Below, piece by piece: positions 1 through 6,657 of a DNA stretch of 12,605 nt; positions within the stretch are counted from its first letter, which is position 1, and every line of letters begins with the position of its first letter. Under the pieces are notes generated by a model. The model was not told where the DNA came from. It made no database searches and saw only the letters and a list, made by a program, of their open reading frames with translations. The translations under genes were made by a program, and so were the position numbers. The DNA is from Halobacteriales archaeon QH_10_65_19 (GTDB taxonomy: Archaea > Halobacteriota > Halobacteria > Halobacteriales > Haloarculaceae): assembly GCA_003022085.1 (NCBI GenBank), contig PXQK01000140.1, forward strand, positions 1-12,605, read 5' to 3'.

Positions 1-145
1 GACGAGGCGAACGGAGTTGAGCGACCTGGGGCTTTCACTCCACAAACCTGCTGTGTGACCGTCATGCCGAGTTCCTCAATAACTTCCCCGAGGTACTATC
101 GATTCTCGGACGACGGAGTGAACGCAGTCGAGCGGCCGGGGGCTT
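1..145 (+). repeat. Diverged direct repeat, two copies (1-34 and 112-145)
   Basis: Bases 9-34 and 120-145 match at 22 of 26 positions around the core GAACG-n-AGT-n-GAGCG followed by GGGGCTT. Extending left to 1-34 against 112-145 gives about 27 of 34. The copies are 111 bases apart in the same orientation. Motifs of the GAACGNAGTGAGCG kind are scattered in haloarchaeal non-coding DNA, so this may be a dispersed element or a decayed duplication. No function can be read. Confidence 0.55.
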
Positions 146-249
146 CCTTCGGCTACCTGCCAGTTTAAATTCTTTTCTGAAGTACTATGCGGCCGACCCA
201 GTATACAGTCAGAACACTAGCACGCACGATGCGACAGTAGACCGAGCCG
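1..249. other. Gene-free left end (apart from a diverged repeat)
   Basis: No credible gene is seen here. The plus strand is open in frame 1 from the window edge to a TAA at 166-168, but its third codon positions are not GC-rich and the translation is not acidic, unlike every real gene in the window, so I do not call it. An AT-rich patch (TTTAAAT, 164-170) lies near the middle. The stretch lies downstream of the minus-strand FKBP gene and would hold its 3' end. I see no clear oligo-T terminator. Confidence 0.5.
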
Positions 250-1299
250 CTACTCGAGTTCGTCAGCGAGTTCGTCGGCGTCGATGTCGGCTTCCTCGAG
301 TGCTCCCTCGACGTCGCCCTCGCCCATACCGCCCATACCGCCCATCATACCGGGTATACCCATCCCGCTGCCGTCGATTGTCTCCTGAATGATGATGCGG
401 TCGATGTCGAGCAGGTCGATGATCTGCTGGCCGAGCTGCTGTTTTTGCATCATCCACTGCTGGTTCATCGTCAGCTCCGGCGTCGCCTCGATGTACATCG
501 TCTCGTATTCGACCTCGACGGTCTCGAACACCGGCTCCGGCTCTTCGATCTCGGCGTCTCCCTCCGCTTCGTCGTCGGCGCCTTCCTCCGCTTCGTCGTC
601 GGCGTCTCCTTCTGCTTCGTCCTCGGCCGCTTCTGCCTCTGTCTCCTCGTCGTCCTCGTCCTCGTCGGATTTCACGAGCTGTTCTTCCTCGACGGTGTCG
701 GTCTGGAACCAGATCTCCAGGTCGATGTCGAGGAACATGTCGAGCAGGCCTGTGGCTCGCTCCTCCTGATCCTCGACAACGTCGACAACCTCGTACTCGT
801 ACTCGATGTCGTCGCCCGCCAGCGGGTGGTTGAAGTCCACACGCGCTCGACCACCGATGACCGTTTCGACGAATCCCTCCTTGCCGTCGATGCGGACCTG
901 TGCCCCCGGGTAGCGGTCGTCCTCGGGGATCTTGTCCTTGCTGATCGTCCGGACTTCGTCCTCGTCGTACGTCCCGAAGGCCTCGTTGGCGGGGATGGTC
1001 ACGGTGCCGGTGTCGCCGACCTCTTTGCCGGGGATGTTGTCCTCGACAGCCTGAAAGATGTGGCCCTGGCCCAGCACGATGGTCCGCGGGGCGAACTCCT
1101 GGTCCGCGTCGACGCCTTCCTCCTCTGCGACCTCGGGATCGGTCGTGTCGACGAGTTGCTCCTCCTCGACTGTCCGTGCGGTGTAGTCTAGCAGGATAAA
1201 GTCGCCCTGCTCCAGCCCCGTCTCCTCCGTCTGGCTCTCCTGTTCGCTCTCGTCGCCCCCGGCGGCCGCCTCGCTTTCGGCCTCGGAATCGTTGCTCAT
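250..1299 (-). CDS. SlyD-like FKBP-type peptidyl-prolyl cis-trans isomerase, long haloarchaeal form
   Basis: A 349-residue protein predicted to catalyse cis-trans isomerisation of prolyl bonds and to act as a folding helper in the cytoplasm. The FKBP fold covers about residues 30-175, with the SlyD-type hallmark NHPLAG at 157-162 and an insert-in-flap region between about 105 and 150. A second region (about 183-310) is typical of long archaeal FKBPs and includes TPELTMNQQW at 273-282. Between them lies a very acidic stretch (211-255) built partly of 8-residue repeats. The tail (311-327) is rich in Met and Gly. TVEEEQLV occurs twice, at 43-50 and 202-209. I chose the ATG at 1299 because a TATA-like element sits 26-31 bases before it; the frame stays open to 1398, but that extra part is not acidic. 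No signal peptide is visible. The next upstream gene is the membrane protein ending at 1398. Confidence 0.92.
   Translation of the reverse strand: MSNDSEAESEAAAGGDESEQESQTEETGLEQGDFILLDYTARTVEEEQLVDTTDPEVAEEEGVDADQEFAPRTIVLGQGHIFQAVEDNIPGKEVGDTGTVTIPANEAFGTYDEDEVRTISKDKIPEDDRYPGAQVRIDGKEGFVETVIGGRARVDFNHPLAGDDIEYEYEVVDVVEDQEERATGLLDMFLDIDLEIWFQTDTVEEEQLVKSDEDEDDEETEAEAAEDEAEGDADDEAEEGADDEAEGDAEIEEPEPVFETVEVEYETMYIEATPELTMNQQWMMQKQQLGQQIIDLLDIDRIIIQETIDGSGMGIPGMMGGMGGMGEGDVEGALEEADIDADELADELE
553..624 (-). repeat. Three tandem 24-bp units coding an acidic 8-residue repeat
   Basis: Units 553-576, 577-600 and 601-624 are in frame. The second differs from the first at 2 of 24 bases and the third at 3 of 24. 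Each codes for an Asp/Glu/Ala block of the form D-D-E-A-E-G-D-A in the FKBP linker. The low divergence suggests recent expansion by slippage or unequal exchange, so copy number may vary between strains. Confidence 0.85.
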
Positions 1300-1324
1300 A
1301 CCCTGAAACTCGATTCGTTGCACT

Positions 1325-1330
1325 CTTAAG
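1325..1330 (-). promoter_or_regulatory. TATA-like element of the FKBP gene
   Basis: CTTAAG within the minus-strand stretch TTCTTAAGAG lies 26-31 bases before the ATG at 1299. That is the spacing expected when a haloarchaeal transcript starts at or very near its start codon (leaderless mRNA). No SD sequence precedes this ATG, which agrees. Confidence 0.55.
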
Positions 1331-1397
1331 AACACCGTTTCGCTACGCTCCGCTGTGATAGTGACTTGAGGGGGAATCCTGCTTAAGAAGGATGTCA

Positions 1398-1934
1398 TTA
1401 CTCCTCGTGTGTGCGCTGTCGGATCAGGTAGCCGACCAGTGGCATCGCGACAATAAACACACCGATGAGGGCCACGAGGGCGACGCCCCCGTCCGGCGAT
1501 ACCTCCTCGGTGGTGCCGTTGATTGTCCCGGACAGGTCACCCGAGAGCGTCCCCTCGTCGGCGTCGAGCGTGCCGTTTTCGATTTCGCCTGTGATGGTCC
1601 CGTCCATTGGGCCGCTAACCGTGCCCTCGAACGTGCCGCTCATCGCCCCGTCGGTCGTCGTTCCCTCGACGTCACCGGACACGTCCGCCTCGATGTCCTT
1701 GGTCAGGTTGTCGCCCTCGAACTCCCCGTCGAACTCGCCGGAGAAGGTGCCAGTCACCGAGTCACCCTCGAACTCGCCGTCGAACTCGCCGTCGATCTCG
1801 CCCGAGGCCGGTTCGTTCTCGACCGCGACTTCCTCGACGAACGCCTGGCTCAAGACGACCAGGGCGGCGACGAACAGCGCTACGACGGCGACGGTAATGA
1901 CGATCTGCCAGACCGTCTCCTGGTCGAGATCCAT
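1398..1934 (-). CDS. Two-pass membrane protein with an outer G-x-hydrophobic-x tetrapeptide array, function unknown
   Basis: I do not recognise this 178-residue protein. It has a hydrophobic segment at 10-32, a Gly/Asp/Glu/Thr-rich middle (45-140), and a second hydrophobic segment at 150-171 followed by IRQR, which favours both ends inside and the middle outside. The middle is largely a period-4 repeat of Gly, any residue, hydrophobic, any residue, for example GEIDGEFDGEFEG at 45-57 and GTFEGTVSGPMDGTITG at 100-116, interrupted by short breaks. Such spacing suggests a stacked beta-type structure, loosely like the Gly/hydrophobic rungs of bactofilins, but I claim no homology. Three N-glycosylation sequons are present (Asn 76, 120, 139). 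The ATG at 1934 is chosen because a TTG at 1961 would lie inside the TATA-like element. FKBP follows after 98 bases on the same strand. Confidence 0.8.
   Translation of the reverse strand: MDLDQETVWQIVITVAVVALFVAALVVLSQAFVEEVAVENEPASGEIDGEFDGEFEGDSVTGTFSGEFDGEFEGDNLTKDIEADVSGDVEGTTTDGAMSGTFEGTVSGPMDGTITGEIENGTLDADEGTLSGDLSGTINGTTEEVSPDGGVALVALIGVFIVAMPLVGYLIRQRTHEE
1710..1790 (-). repeat. Two 30-bp direct repeats within the tetrapeptide array
   Basis: Bases 1710-1739 and 1761-1790 match at 28 of 30 positions, with start points 51 bases (17 codons) apart, so the reading frame is kept. Each codes for G-E-F-D-G-E-F-E-G-D. The near-identity shows that the array grew by duplication at DNA level. 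Confidence 0.8.
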
Positions 1935-1958
1935 GCCCCCGGATTCCGCAGGAACGGG

Positions 1959-1964
1959 CAAAAG
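1959..1964 (-). promoter_or_regulatory. TATA-like element of the tetrapeptide membrane protein
   Basis: CTTTTG on the minus strand lies 25-30 bases before the ATG at 1934, as for the FKBP and Lrp genes in this window. The apparent alternative TTG start falls within this element, which argues against it. Confidence 0.45.
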
Positions 1965-2054
1965 GGCTTCGAAGGCGGTTTCGCCGCCGGAAACGATTCC
2001 GGACAGCCAGAAAGGCGGTTCACGTTCCTTCGCAGTCGGAGAAAAGAGAACCAG

Positions 2055-2390
2055 TCACTCGGACAGTGCGTCCGTGACGATCTGTTTGTGATCGAATCCC
2101 ATTTCGGGGGGTGAAGTCAGATCGAACGTCTCCACCGCACGGGCTTCCTTCCGTACGGTTTCATCTCTCTCCACGAGACCGCCGGGAAGCACCCAGTACC
2201 CCTCGAACGGGGGATGCTCCCGTAGCGGCGGTGGCGAACAGCCGGGGCACTCACCAGGTTCGTGGAGGATGAGCTGGGCGTGCGACCGGCCGTGTGGTCG
2301 ACCCGGTACAGGGTCACAGCGATCACTACCGGGCAGGCTGCCGAGACGCTGCTCGCGCGTCAGACGATCGGTGACGACGTCCTGGATTAC
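2055..2390 (-). pseudogene. Decayed Nudix hydrolase (ADP-ribose pyrophosphatase/NrtR-like), frame-disrupted and shortened
   Basis: A Nudix protein would hydrolyse a nucleoside diphosphate linked to another group. The remnant reads PPFEGYWVLPGGLVERDETV, the strand plus first half of a Nudix box. The second half is wrong: after the box Glu the REUXEE core is missing and the text runs to GFDHKQIVTDAL, which resembles the C-terminal LAFDH-x2-I-x3-AL segment of NrtR-like Nudix proteins. About 40-50 residues therefore seem deleted. Upstream, the coding-like text changes frame: VTDRLTREQRLGSLP (about 2385-2332) is in the frame of the Nudix box, VIAVTLYRVDHTAGR (2326-2282) is in another, and AQLILHEP returns to the first. 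The box frame has no stop from 2390 to the TGA at 2055-2057, but it has no ATG, GTG or TTG before the box. Three kinds of damage point to a pseudogene. It sits directly after the DUF309 stop. Confidence 0.65.
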
Positions 2391-3013
2391 TCGCGGCGGT
2401 CGAACAACCCCTTGACGTCGTGTTCCTGCTGTGATCGCAGGTCGACGTGCCCGGAGAGGCGTTGGTAGACGATCTCGCGGTTCGCTGGCTCCCGGACGAA
2501 GTCGAAAAGGAGCGTGACGAAGGGGCTCGTGGTCCTCTCTGCCGCCAGGTCGGCGCTGCCGTAAGCGGCCGCCCGCTCGATCGGCTCCGCATCGTATCCG
2601 TTCTCCTCGGCAAGCACCGCCGCGGCGACGCCCGTGGCGTCGAACCCGAGGTTGGAGGGGATGAGCGCCTCCCCTCTGTGGGTGAGCGCGAGCGGGTCGG
2701 TCCGCTCGATGCGTTCGGGATCCGCTTCCAGTGCGGCGAGATATCGGCGTACGTCACCGACATTTACGTCTCTGTACGACGCGGTCACTGTTCCGAGGTA
2801 CCCGCGGCCACTGTCCGCCAGTCCGGTGGCCCCCGACCAGTTGCCGTCCCGCGCGTGATAGACGGCGGCGGTGAACTGGATGAGGCCGTGGAGGAACCGC
2901 TCGTCGTCGCTGCCGGTTTCGAGGTCCAGCCAGTGGTCCTCCCAGGCGTCGTGGGCGGCGTGGTACCCTCCTGCGTTGTAGATTGCGATCCCAGCCCGCA
3001 GGTGCGCCTCCAT
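2387..3013 (-). CDS. DUF309 family protein
   Basis: A 208-residue, all-helical cytoplasmic protein of unknown function. The DUF309 core covers about residues 8-75, with the family pattern H-x2-H-D-x-W-E-x2-W at 18-28, FLHGLIQ-x2-A-x3-H at 40-53 and GN-x2-GA at 58-62. The conserved His/Glu/Gln set looks like a helical-bundle site, but no reaction is established for the family. Residues 100-208 extend beyond the core and may be a haloarchaeal addition. The ATG at 3013 is preferred because GATATATC lies 26-33 bases before it; the open frame continues to 3106, but that text is not acidic and lacks a start signal. Its TAA (2387-2389) abuts the Nudix remnant, so the two were probably one transcript. 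The divergent neighbour is the transglutaminase operon. Confidence 0.88.
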   Translation of the reverse strand: MEAHLRAGIAIYNAGGYHAAHDAWEDHWLDLETGSDDERFLHGLIQFTAAVYHARDGNWSGATGLADSGRGYLGTVTASYRDVNVGDVRRYLAALEADPERIERTDPLALTHRGEALIPSNLGFDATGVAAAVLAEENGYDAEPIERAAAYGSADLAAERTTSPFVTLLFDFVREPANREIVYQRLSGHVDLRSQQEHDVKGLFDRRE

Positions 3014-3038
3014 ACCGGTCAGTTGCGGTCGGGGTGGG

Positions 3039-3046
3039 ATATATCT
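3039..3046 (-). promoter_or_regulatory. TATA box of the DUF309 gene
   Basis: GATATATC, a perfect 8-bp palindrome, lies 26-33 bases before the ATG at 3013 in an otherwise GC-rich stretch. The spacing fits a leaderless transcript. It is the clearest TATA element in the window. Confidence 0.65.
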
Positions 3047-3187
3047 GGTCCAGACGCGTACGTGCTGGATCACTAGCACACAACGGCTACTGTAGCGAAG
3101 ACTCAAATAGCCACAGAGCGAACGTTACCGTTAACCCCGTGACGACATAACTCCCGTCCAACGAACAGACGACGGGTACGCACCGCG

Positions 3188-3207
3188 GCCGGACAGCGAC
3201 GTCCGGC
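3188..3207 (+). promoter_or_regulatory. Short perfect hairpin in the transglutaminase leader
   Basis: GCCGGAC (3188-3194) and GTCCGGC (3201-3207) form a 7-bp perfect stem around a 6-base loop, 41 bases before the ATG at 3249. It could be an mRNA hairpin in the 5' leader or a protein-binding inverted repeat between the divergent genes. In GC-rich DNA a stem this short can arise by chance. Confidence 0.35.
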
Positions 3208-3238
3208 GGGAGGGCAACGGTCGAGACCCCCGACACCC

Positions 3239-3242
3239 GGAG
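3239..3242 (+). promoter_or_regulatory. SD sequence selecting the ATG at 3249
   Basis: GGAG ends 6 bases before the ATG at 3249, and no AT-rich element lies at the leaderless distance. This supports 3249 as the original start of the transglutaminase gene, although that frame does not run into the rest of the protein. Confidence 0.5.
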
Positions 3243-3248
3243 TGAGTC

Positions 3249-6025
3249 ATGGTCGAAGGAGAACACCAAGCCGCCGCCCGCGACTGGACGCGAATCGTCC
3301 TGATCGTCCGATGCTGGTCCCGTCCCTCGCGTCGGACGGCATCGCCGGGAGCCCCGTCGATAGCGTGCTTCCCGGCGAACGGTTCGACGACGGCAAGGGC
3401 CAGGGTGGGTTCGGCGACGGAAACGGGTTCGGCGCACTGAACCCCGGTGACAGCACCGGCGTCGGCGGCGACACCGGCTTCGACAAGGACACCTTCGGCA
3501 ACAACGACACAGAGGTCCACTTCCAGGTCGAGAGCTCCGAATCCGCCTACTGGCGGACGGGCACGTACGGCACCTACACCGGGACCGGCTGGGAGCGGGA
3601 CGTCGAGCGGATGTCCTACGGGGGTCCGATCGGCGACGGTGGGCTCGGCGGCGACCGTGTTGTCTACGAGGTGGAGTTCGAGCGGCCGGCGACAGCGCTA
3701 CCGACCGCCTGGCGGCCCACCTCAGTGAGCGGACTCACCGGCCTCGAAGTGACAGAGACGGGGTCGGTCATCTCGGGTGAGACAGTCGAACCGGGCACGA
3801 GTTTCAGCGCGATCAGCCAGCAGCCGGTGCGTGACGTGGACGTCCTGCAGGCCGCCGGGGGCGACTACCCTGACGACGTGGAAGACCGGTACACGCAGCT
3901 GCCCGATGACACCCCCGAACGGGTGGGCGACCTGACCGAGGAGCTCACCGGCGACGACGAGACAGCGTACGAGGCCGCCCGGAGCATCCAGAACTGGCTC
4001 CGGACAGAAAAGGGGTACTCGCTGCAGGCCTCCCGCCAGTCCGACCACATGGCTGATACGTTCATCTTCGAGATGGAGGAGGGGTACTGCGAGTACTTCG
4101 CGACGGCGATGACCACAATGCTGCGCACCCAGGGGATCCCGGCGCGGTACACCGTCGGCTACACCACCGGCCAGGAGGTCGAGAACAACCGCTACGAGGT
4201 CCGCGGGATGAACGCCCACGCCTGGGTCGAGGTGTACTTCCCGGACGTCGGCTGGGTCCGGTTCGATCCGACGCCGGGCGGGAGCCGGCTCGAAGCCCAG
4301 CAGGAAGCACTGGAGAGCCAACAGCCGGACCTCGAGTACAACGCTACAGAGGAGGGCAGTCCCGGCGAGGTGTTCCGGCCGGGCGAAGTGACCGAGACCG
4401 AGACCGTCGAGCAGGATAACAACGACAGCCGTGAGGGACAGACAGGCGACGGGTACTTCGACGTGTCGCTGAACCGGACTGCCGTTCCCGGCGCCCCGGT
4501 CGAGGTGACGGTCACCGCCGAGGGCGACCCCGTCCCGTCCGTCGCCGTCCTGTTTGACGGCGAGCGGGTCGGCGTGACGGGCAGTGAGGGGACCGTGACC
4601 GCGGTCGTTCCGGAGACGGAAAAACTCCGGATCGAACTCGCACCGCCCGACCGGGAGTCGGACGCCGACGCCGCCGGGGGCGGCTTCCTCAACGGCGCAG
4701 ACACCCTGGCCGCGCCCGCCGACAGGGCCGGGCTGCTCGACGACCTCCAGGGGGGCGCAGGCAGCGGGTCGCCCGGTAGCCTCGCATCCCAGACCGACGA
4801 GAACACGACGGTGATCGACGTCGAGACGGACGCCGCGGTGTCGGTCAGCGGCGACGGGTTTGCGGGTGAGGAGGTGGGGCTGACTGCGACCGTCGCGGAC
4901 GTCACCATCGGAGGTGCGGCCGTGTTCGTCAACGGCGAGCGGGTCGCAGAGACAGACGCCGACGGGCGGGCCACCGTGGTGCTGCCGGAGGAACCCGGCA
5001 ACGTCACGCTCGCGGTCGAGCGCGGCCCGATCTTCGGTCAGACGGAGATCAGGGTACCCGTCGTCGACCTGGAGGTCGACGCCGGCCTCCTCGCAGTCCC
5101 GCTGACCGGGGCGACCGTCGAACTGACTGCCGACGGCGAGGGGATCGCGGACGCACCCGTCGCAGTCGACGGAACCGACGTCACACGAACCGGTCCCGAC
5201 GGAACTGCGACCGTCCGCTTGCCGGTGAGCACCTCGGCGACGATCAGCACGACAACTGCCGGACTGCGCCGGGAAGCGAGGGTCGATGGGCTGGTCCGCA
5301 ACGCCCTGTTGGCCCTGCTGACCTCGGCTCTCGTAATCGGGCTGCCTGCGGGGGTCGCCTACCGCCGTGGCTACCGGCCGCGGGACGTCGAAAGCGGTGT
5401 GCGTACAGCCGTCGGCTGGGGACGCCGGGCGCTGGTCGTCGTCGTCAGAGGAGGGCTGAGGGCGGTCACCGCCGTGTCCGGTCGCGCCTCGAAAACGCTG
5501 GTGTACCTCGCCGAGTTCGCAAGCGGCGCGGAGTCGGTTGCCGGCCTGTGGATGGTCTTCAGGGGCTGGCTCCGGGCAAAGGGCGATCAGCTGGCGGGGC
5601 TGGTACCCCAGCGGACCGACCGCGACACGGCCAACTCCGGGCCGGATACCGACGCGCAGCCGGTGGACGTCCCGACGGTCCGTGAGGCGTGGGACCGGTT
5701 CGTCGCGGCCCTCGACGTCCCCGATCCCGAGACGAAGACGCCGGGCGAACTCGCGACCTACGCGATCGAGAAAGCGGAGTTGCCCCAAGATCCTGTCGAG
5801 ACGCTCCGGGACGCGTTCCGTGACGTGGAGTACGGCGACCAGTCGTCGGCCGACAGCGACGATGCGCTCCTCGCCGCCATCGAGAGAATCGAGGACAGAG
5901 CGGCGGAACCCGGCGACGCGAGAGATACGAACCCGGGCGGTGAGGCCGCGGCCGAGAGAGACGAGACGGCCCAGGAACCGCACGATTGGACGGGCACAGA
6001 CAGCGTGGCGCGGGGTAGACAGTGA
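3249..6025 (+). CDS. TgpA-like transglutaminase with DUF4129, apparent frameshift near 3303-3311
   Basis: A large membrane protein with an outward transglutaminase/protease-fold domain. Numbered from the in-frame ATG at 3311 (904 residues), the core lies at about 200-325 with the papain-like triad visible: Cys260 in EEGYCEYFA, His303 in NAHAWVE and Asp319 in WVRFDPTPG. Before it is a Gly-rich stretch and the TgpA-type YWRTG...YTGTGWER. After it come three Ig-like or carboxypeptidase-regulatory-like repeats (about 385-660), a TM segment at about 664-683, and a cytoplasmic tail with a DUF4129 region at about 790-865. The N-terminus is odd. ATG 3249 has an SD and gives acidic then hydrophobic text (DWTRIVLIV), but it is out of frame with the body; the body frame upstream of 3311 is Arg/Pro-rich noise. 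I infer a small deletion in the N-terminal TM segment, or a sequencing error. The gene heads a four-gene operon, and its TGA overlaps the next ATG. Confidence 0.85.
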
Positions 6026-6657
6026 TGGCCGAACGTGCTCACGTCCTCGGCGGTCTGGGGGCAGTCACAACGGGGCTGGGACTGGTCCTCCTACTCGTCC
6101 CGGGCCTGGTTCGTGCGGTCGGCCCGCTAGATACACTGATCGAGGCTGTCGCGTCGGCGGATCCAAAGCTGCTTATGTTCGTTGCTGGTCTCGGCGTGAC
6201 GGGGTACGTCGTCAGTGCTGTCCGTTCGGCTCCGGCGCCCGAGGAGGCCGAGTCGCGCTCCGGCCCACAGCGGCGGTTCGAGGCCGCGGGCTCGAGCCCG
6301 CCCGAGGAGGTAACCGCCCAGCGCCGGGCACTCGCCGCCTCGACAGTCGACGGGAGCTTCGAGGCGGCAATCGAAAACGGGGGGACCGCCCTGCACAACG
6401 CCCGGGCACACCTGGTGACGGCCGCGACTGACGCGTACGCCGTGGCTGCCGGCCAGTCACGCGAGGCCGCCCGCAGTGCAGTCGCACGGGGCGACTGGAC
6501 TGACGATCCGGTCGCGGCGATATTCCTGGCCGAGGGCGACCAGCCGGCGCCGCCGACCTCCGCACGGCTGTCGCTGTGGCTGACGCCACGCCGTGAACGC
6601 CGCCGGCGGATCGAGGCCACAGTCGCAGCGATCGAACGGCTCGAGGAGGGACGATGA
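6025..6657 (+). CDS. Small two-TM membrane protein of the MoxR-DUF58-transglutaminase cluster (DUF7269-like)
   Basis: A 210-residue protein of unknown biochemical role. Hydrophobic segments lie at about 8-32 and 49-66, followed by a soluble tail of about 140 residues. The tail ends in a basic amphipathic stretch (PRRERRRRIEATVAAIERL), which is unusual in an acidic proteome and may face the membrane or a partner. From its position and the DWTDDPVAAIFL motif I take it as the haloarchaeal family found between the transglutaminase and DUF58 genes, possibly the one named DUF7269; I could not verify the name. The ATG at 6025 overlaps the upstream TGA (TGATG), and a GTG at 6022 is a weaker alternative. 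Its TGA overlaps the DUF58 ATG in ATGA. Such tight coupling suggests production in fixed ratio with its neighbours. Confidence 0.8.
   Translation: MAERAHVLGGLGAVTTGLGLVLLLVPGLVRAVGPLDTLIEAVASADPKLLMFVAGLGVTGYVVSAVRSAPAPEEAESRSGPQRRFEAAGSSPPEEVTAQRRALAASTVDGSFEAAIENGGTALHNARAHLVTAATDAYAVAAGQSREAARSAVARGDWTDDPVAAIFLAEGDQPAPPTSARLSLWLTPRRERRRRIEATVAAIERLEEGR
6643..6650 (+). promoter_or_regulatory. SD sequence of the DUF58 gene
   Basis: GAGGAGGG lies 3 bases before the ATG at 6654 and within the end of the previous gene. It is one of the strongest SD matches in the window, and with the ATGA overlap it supports this start. Confidence 0.6.

Noticed and set aside
1..168. Possible tail of a plus-strand gene entering from the left
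   Set aside because: The frame is open, but third positions are not GC-rich, it is not acidic, and it is mostly made of the repeat.
187..240. A 17-codon plus-strand frame 20 bases after a TTTAAAT patch
   Set aside because: It is very short, with non-GC-rich third positions and a spacing to the AT patch shorter than in the other genes. Probably chance.
445..1191. A 248-codon plus-strand frame antisense to the FKBP gene
   Set aside because: It mirrors the acidic repeats and FKBP core as Leu/Val/Arg runs. The minus strand has the FKBP signature and a promoter.
3152..3180. Inverted repeat CCCGTC...GACGGG between the divergent genes
   Set aside because: A 6-bp stem with a loop of more than ten bases is expected by chance in DNA of this composition.
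3242..3310. GTG start at 3242 for the transglutaminase
   Set aside because: The residues it adds are Arg/Pro-rich and unlike an export signal, and its start codon overlaps the SD of ATG 3249.
3722..5983. A 753-codon open frame antisense to the transglutaminase gene
   Set aside because: Its translation is rich in Arg, Gly, Pro and His with no domain or acidic bias, typical of shadow frames in GC-rich haloarchaeal genes. The plus strand there holds a clear catalytic triad.
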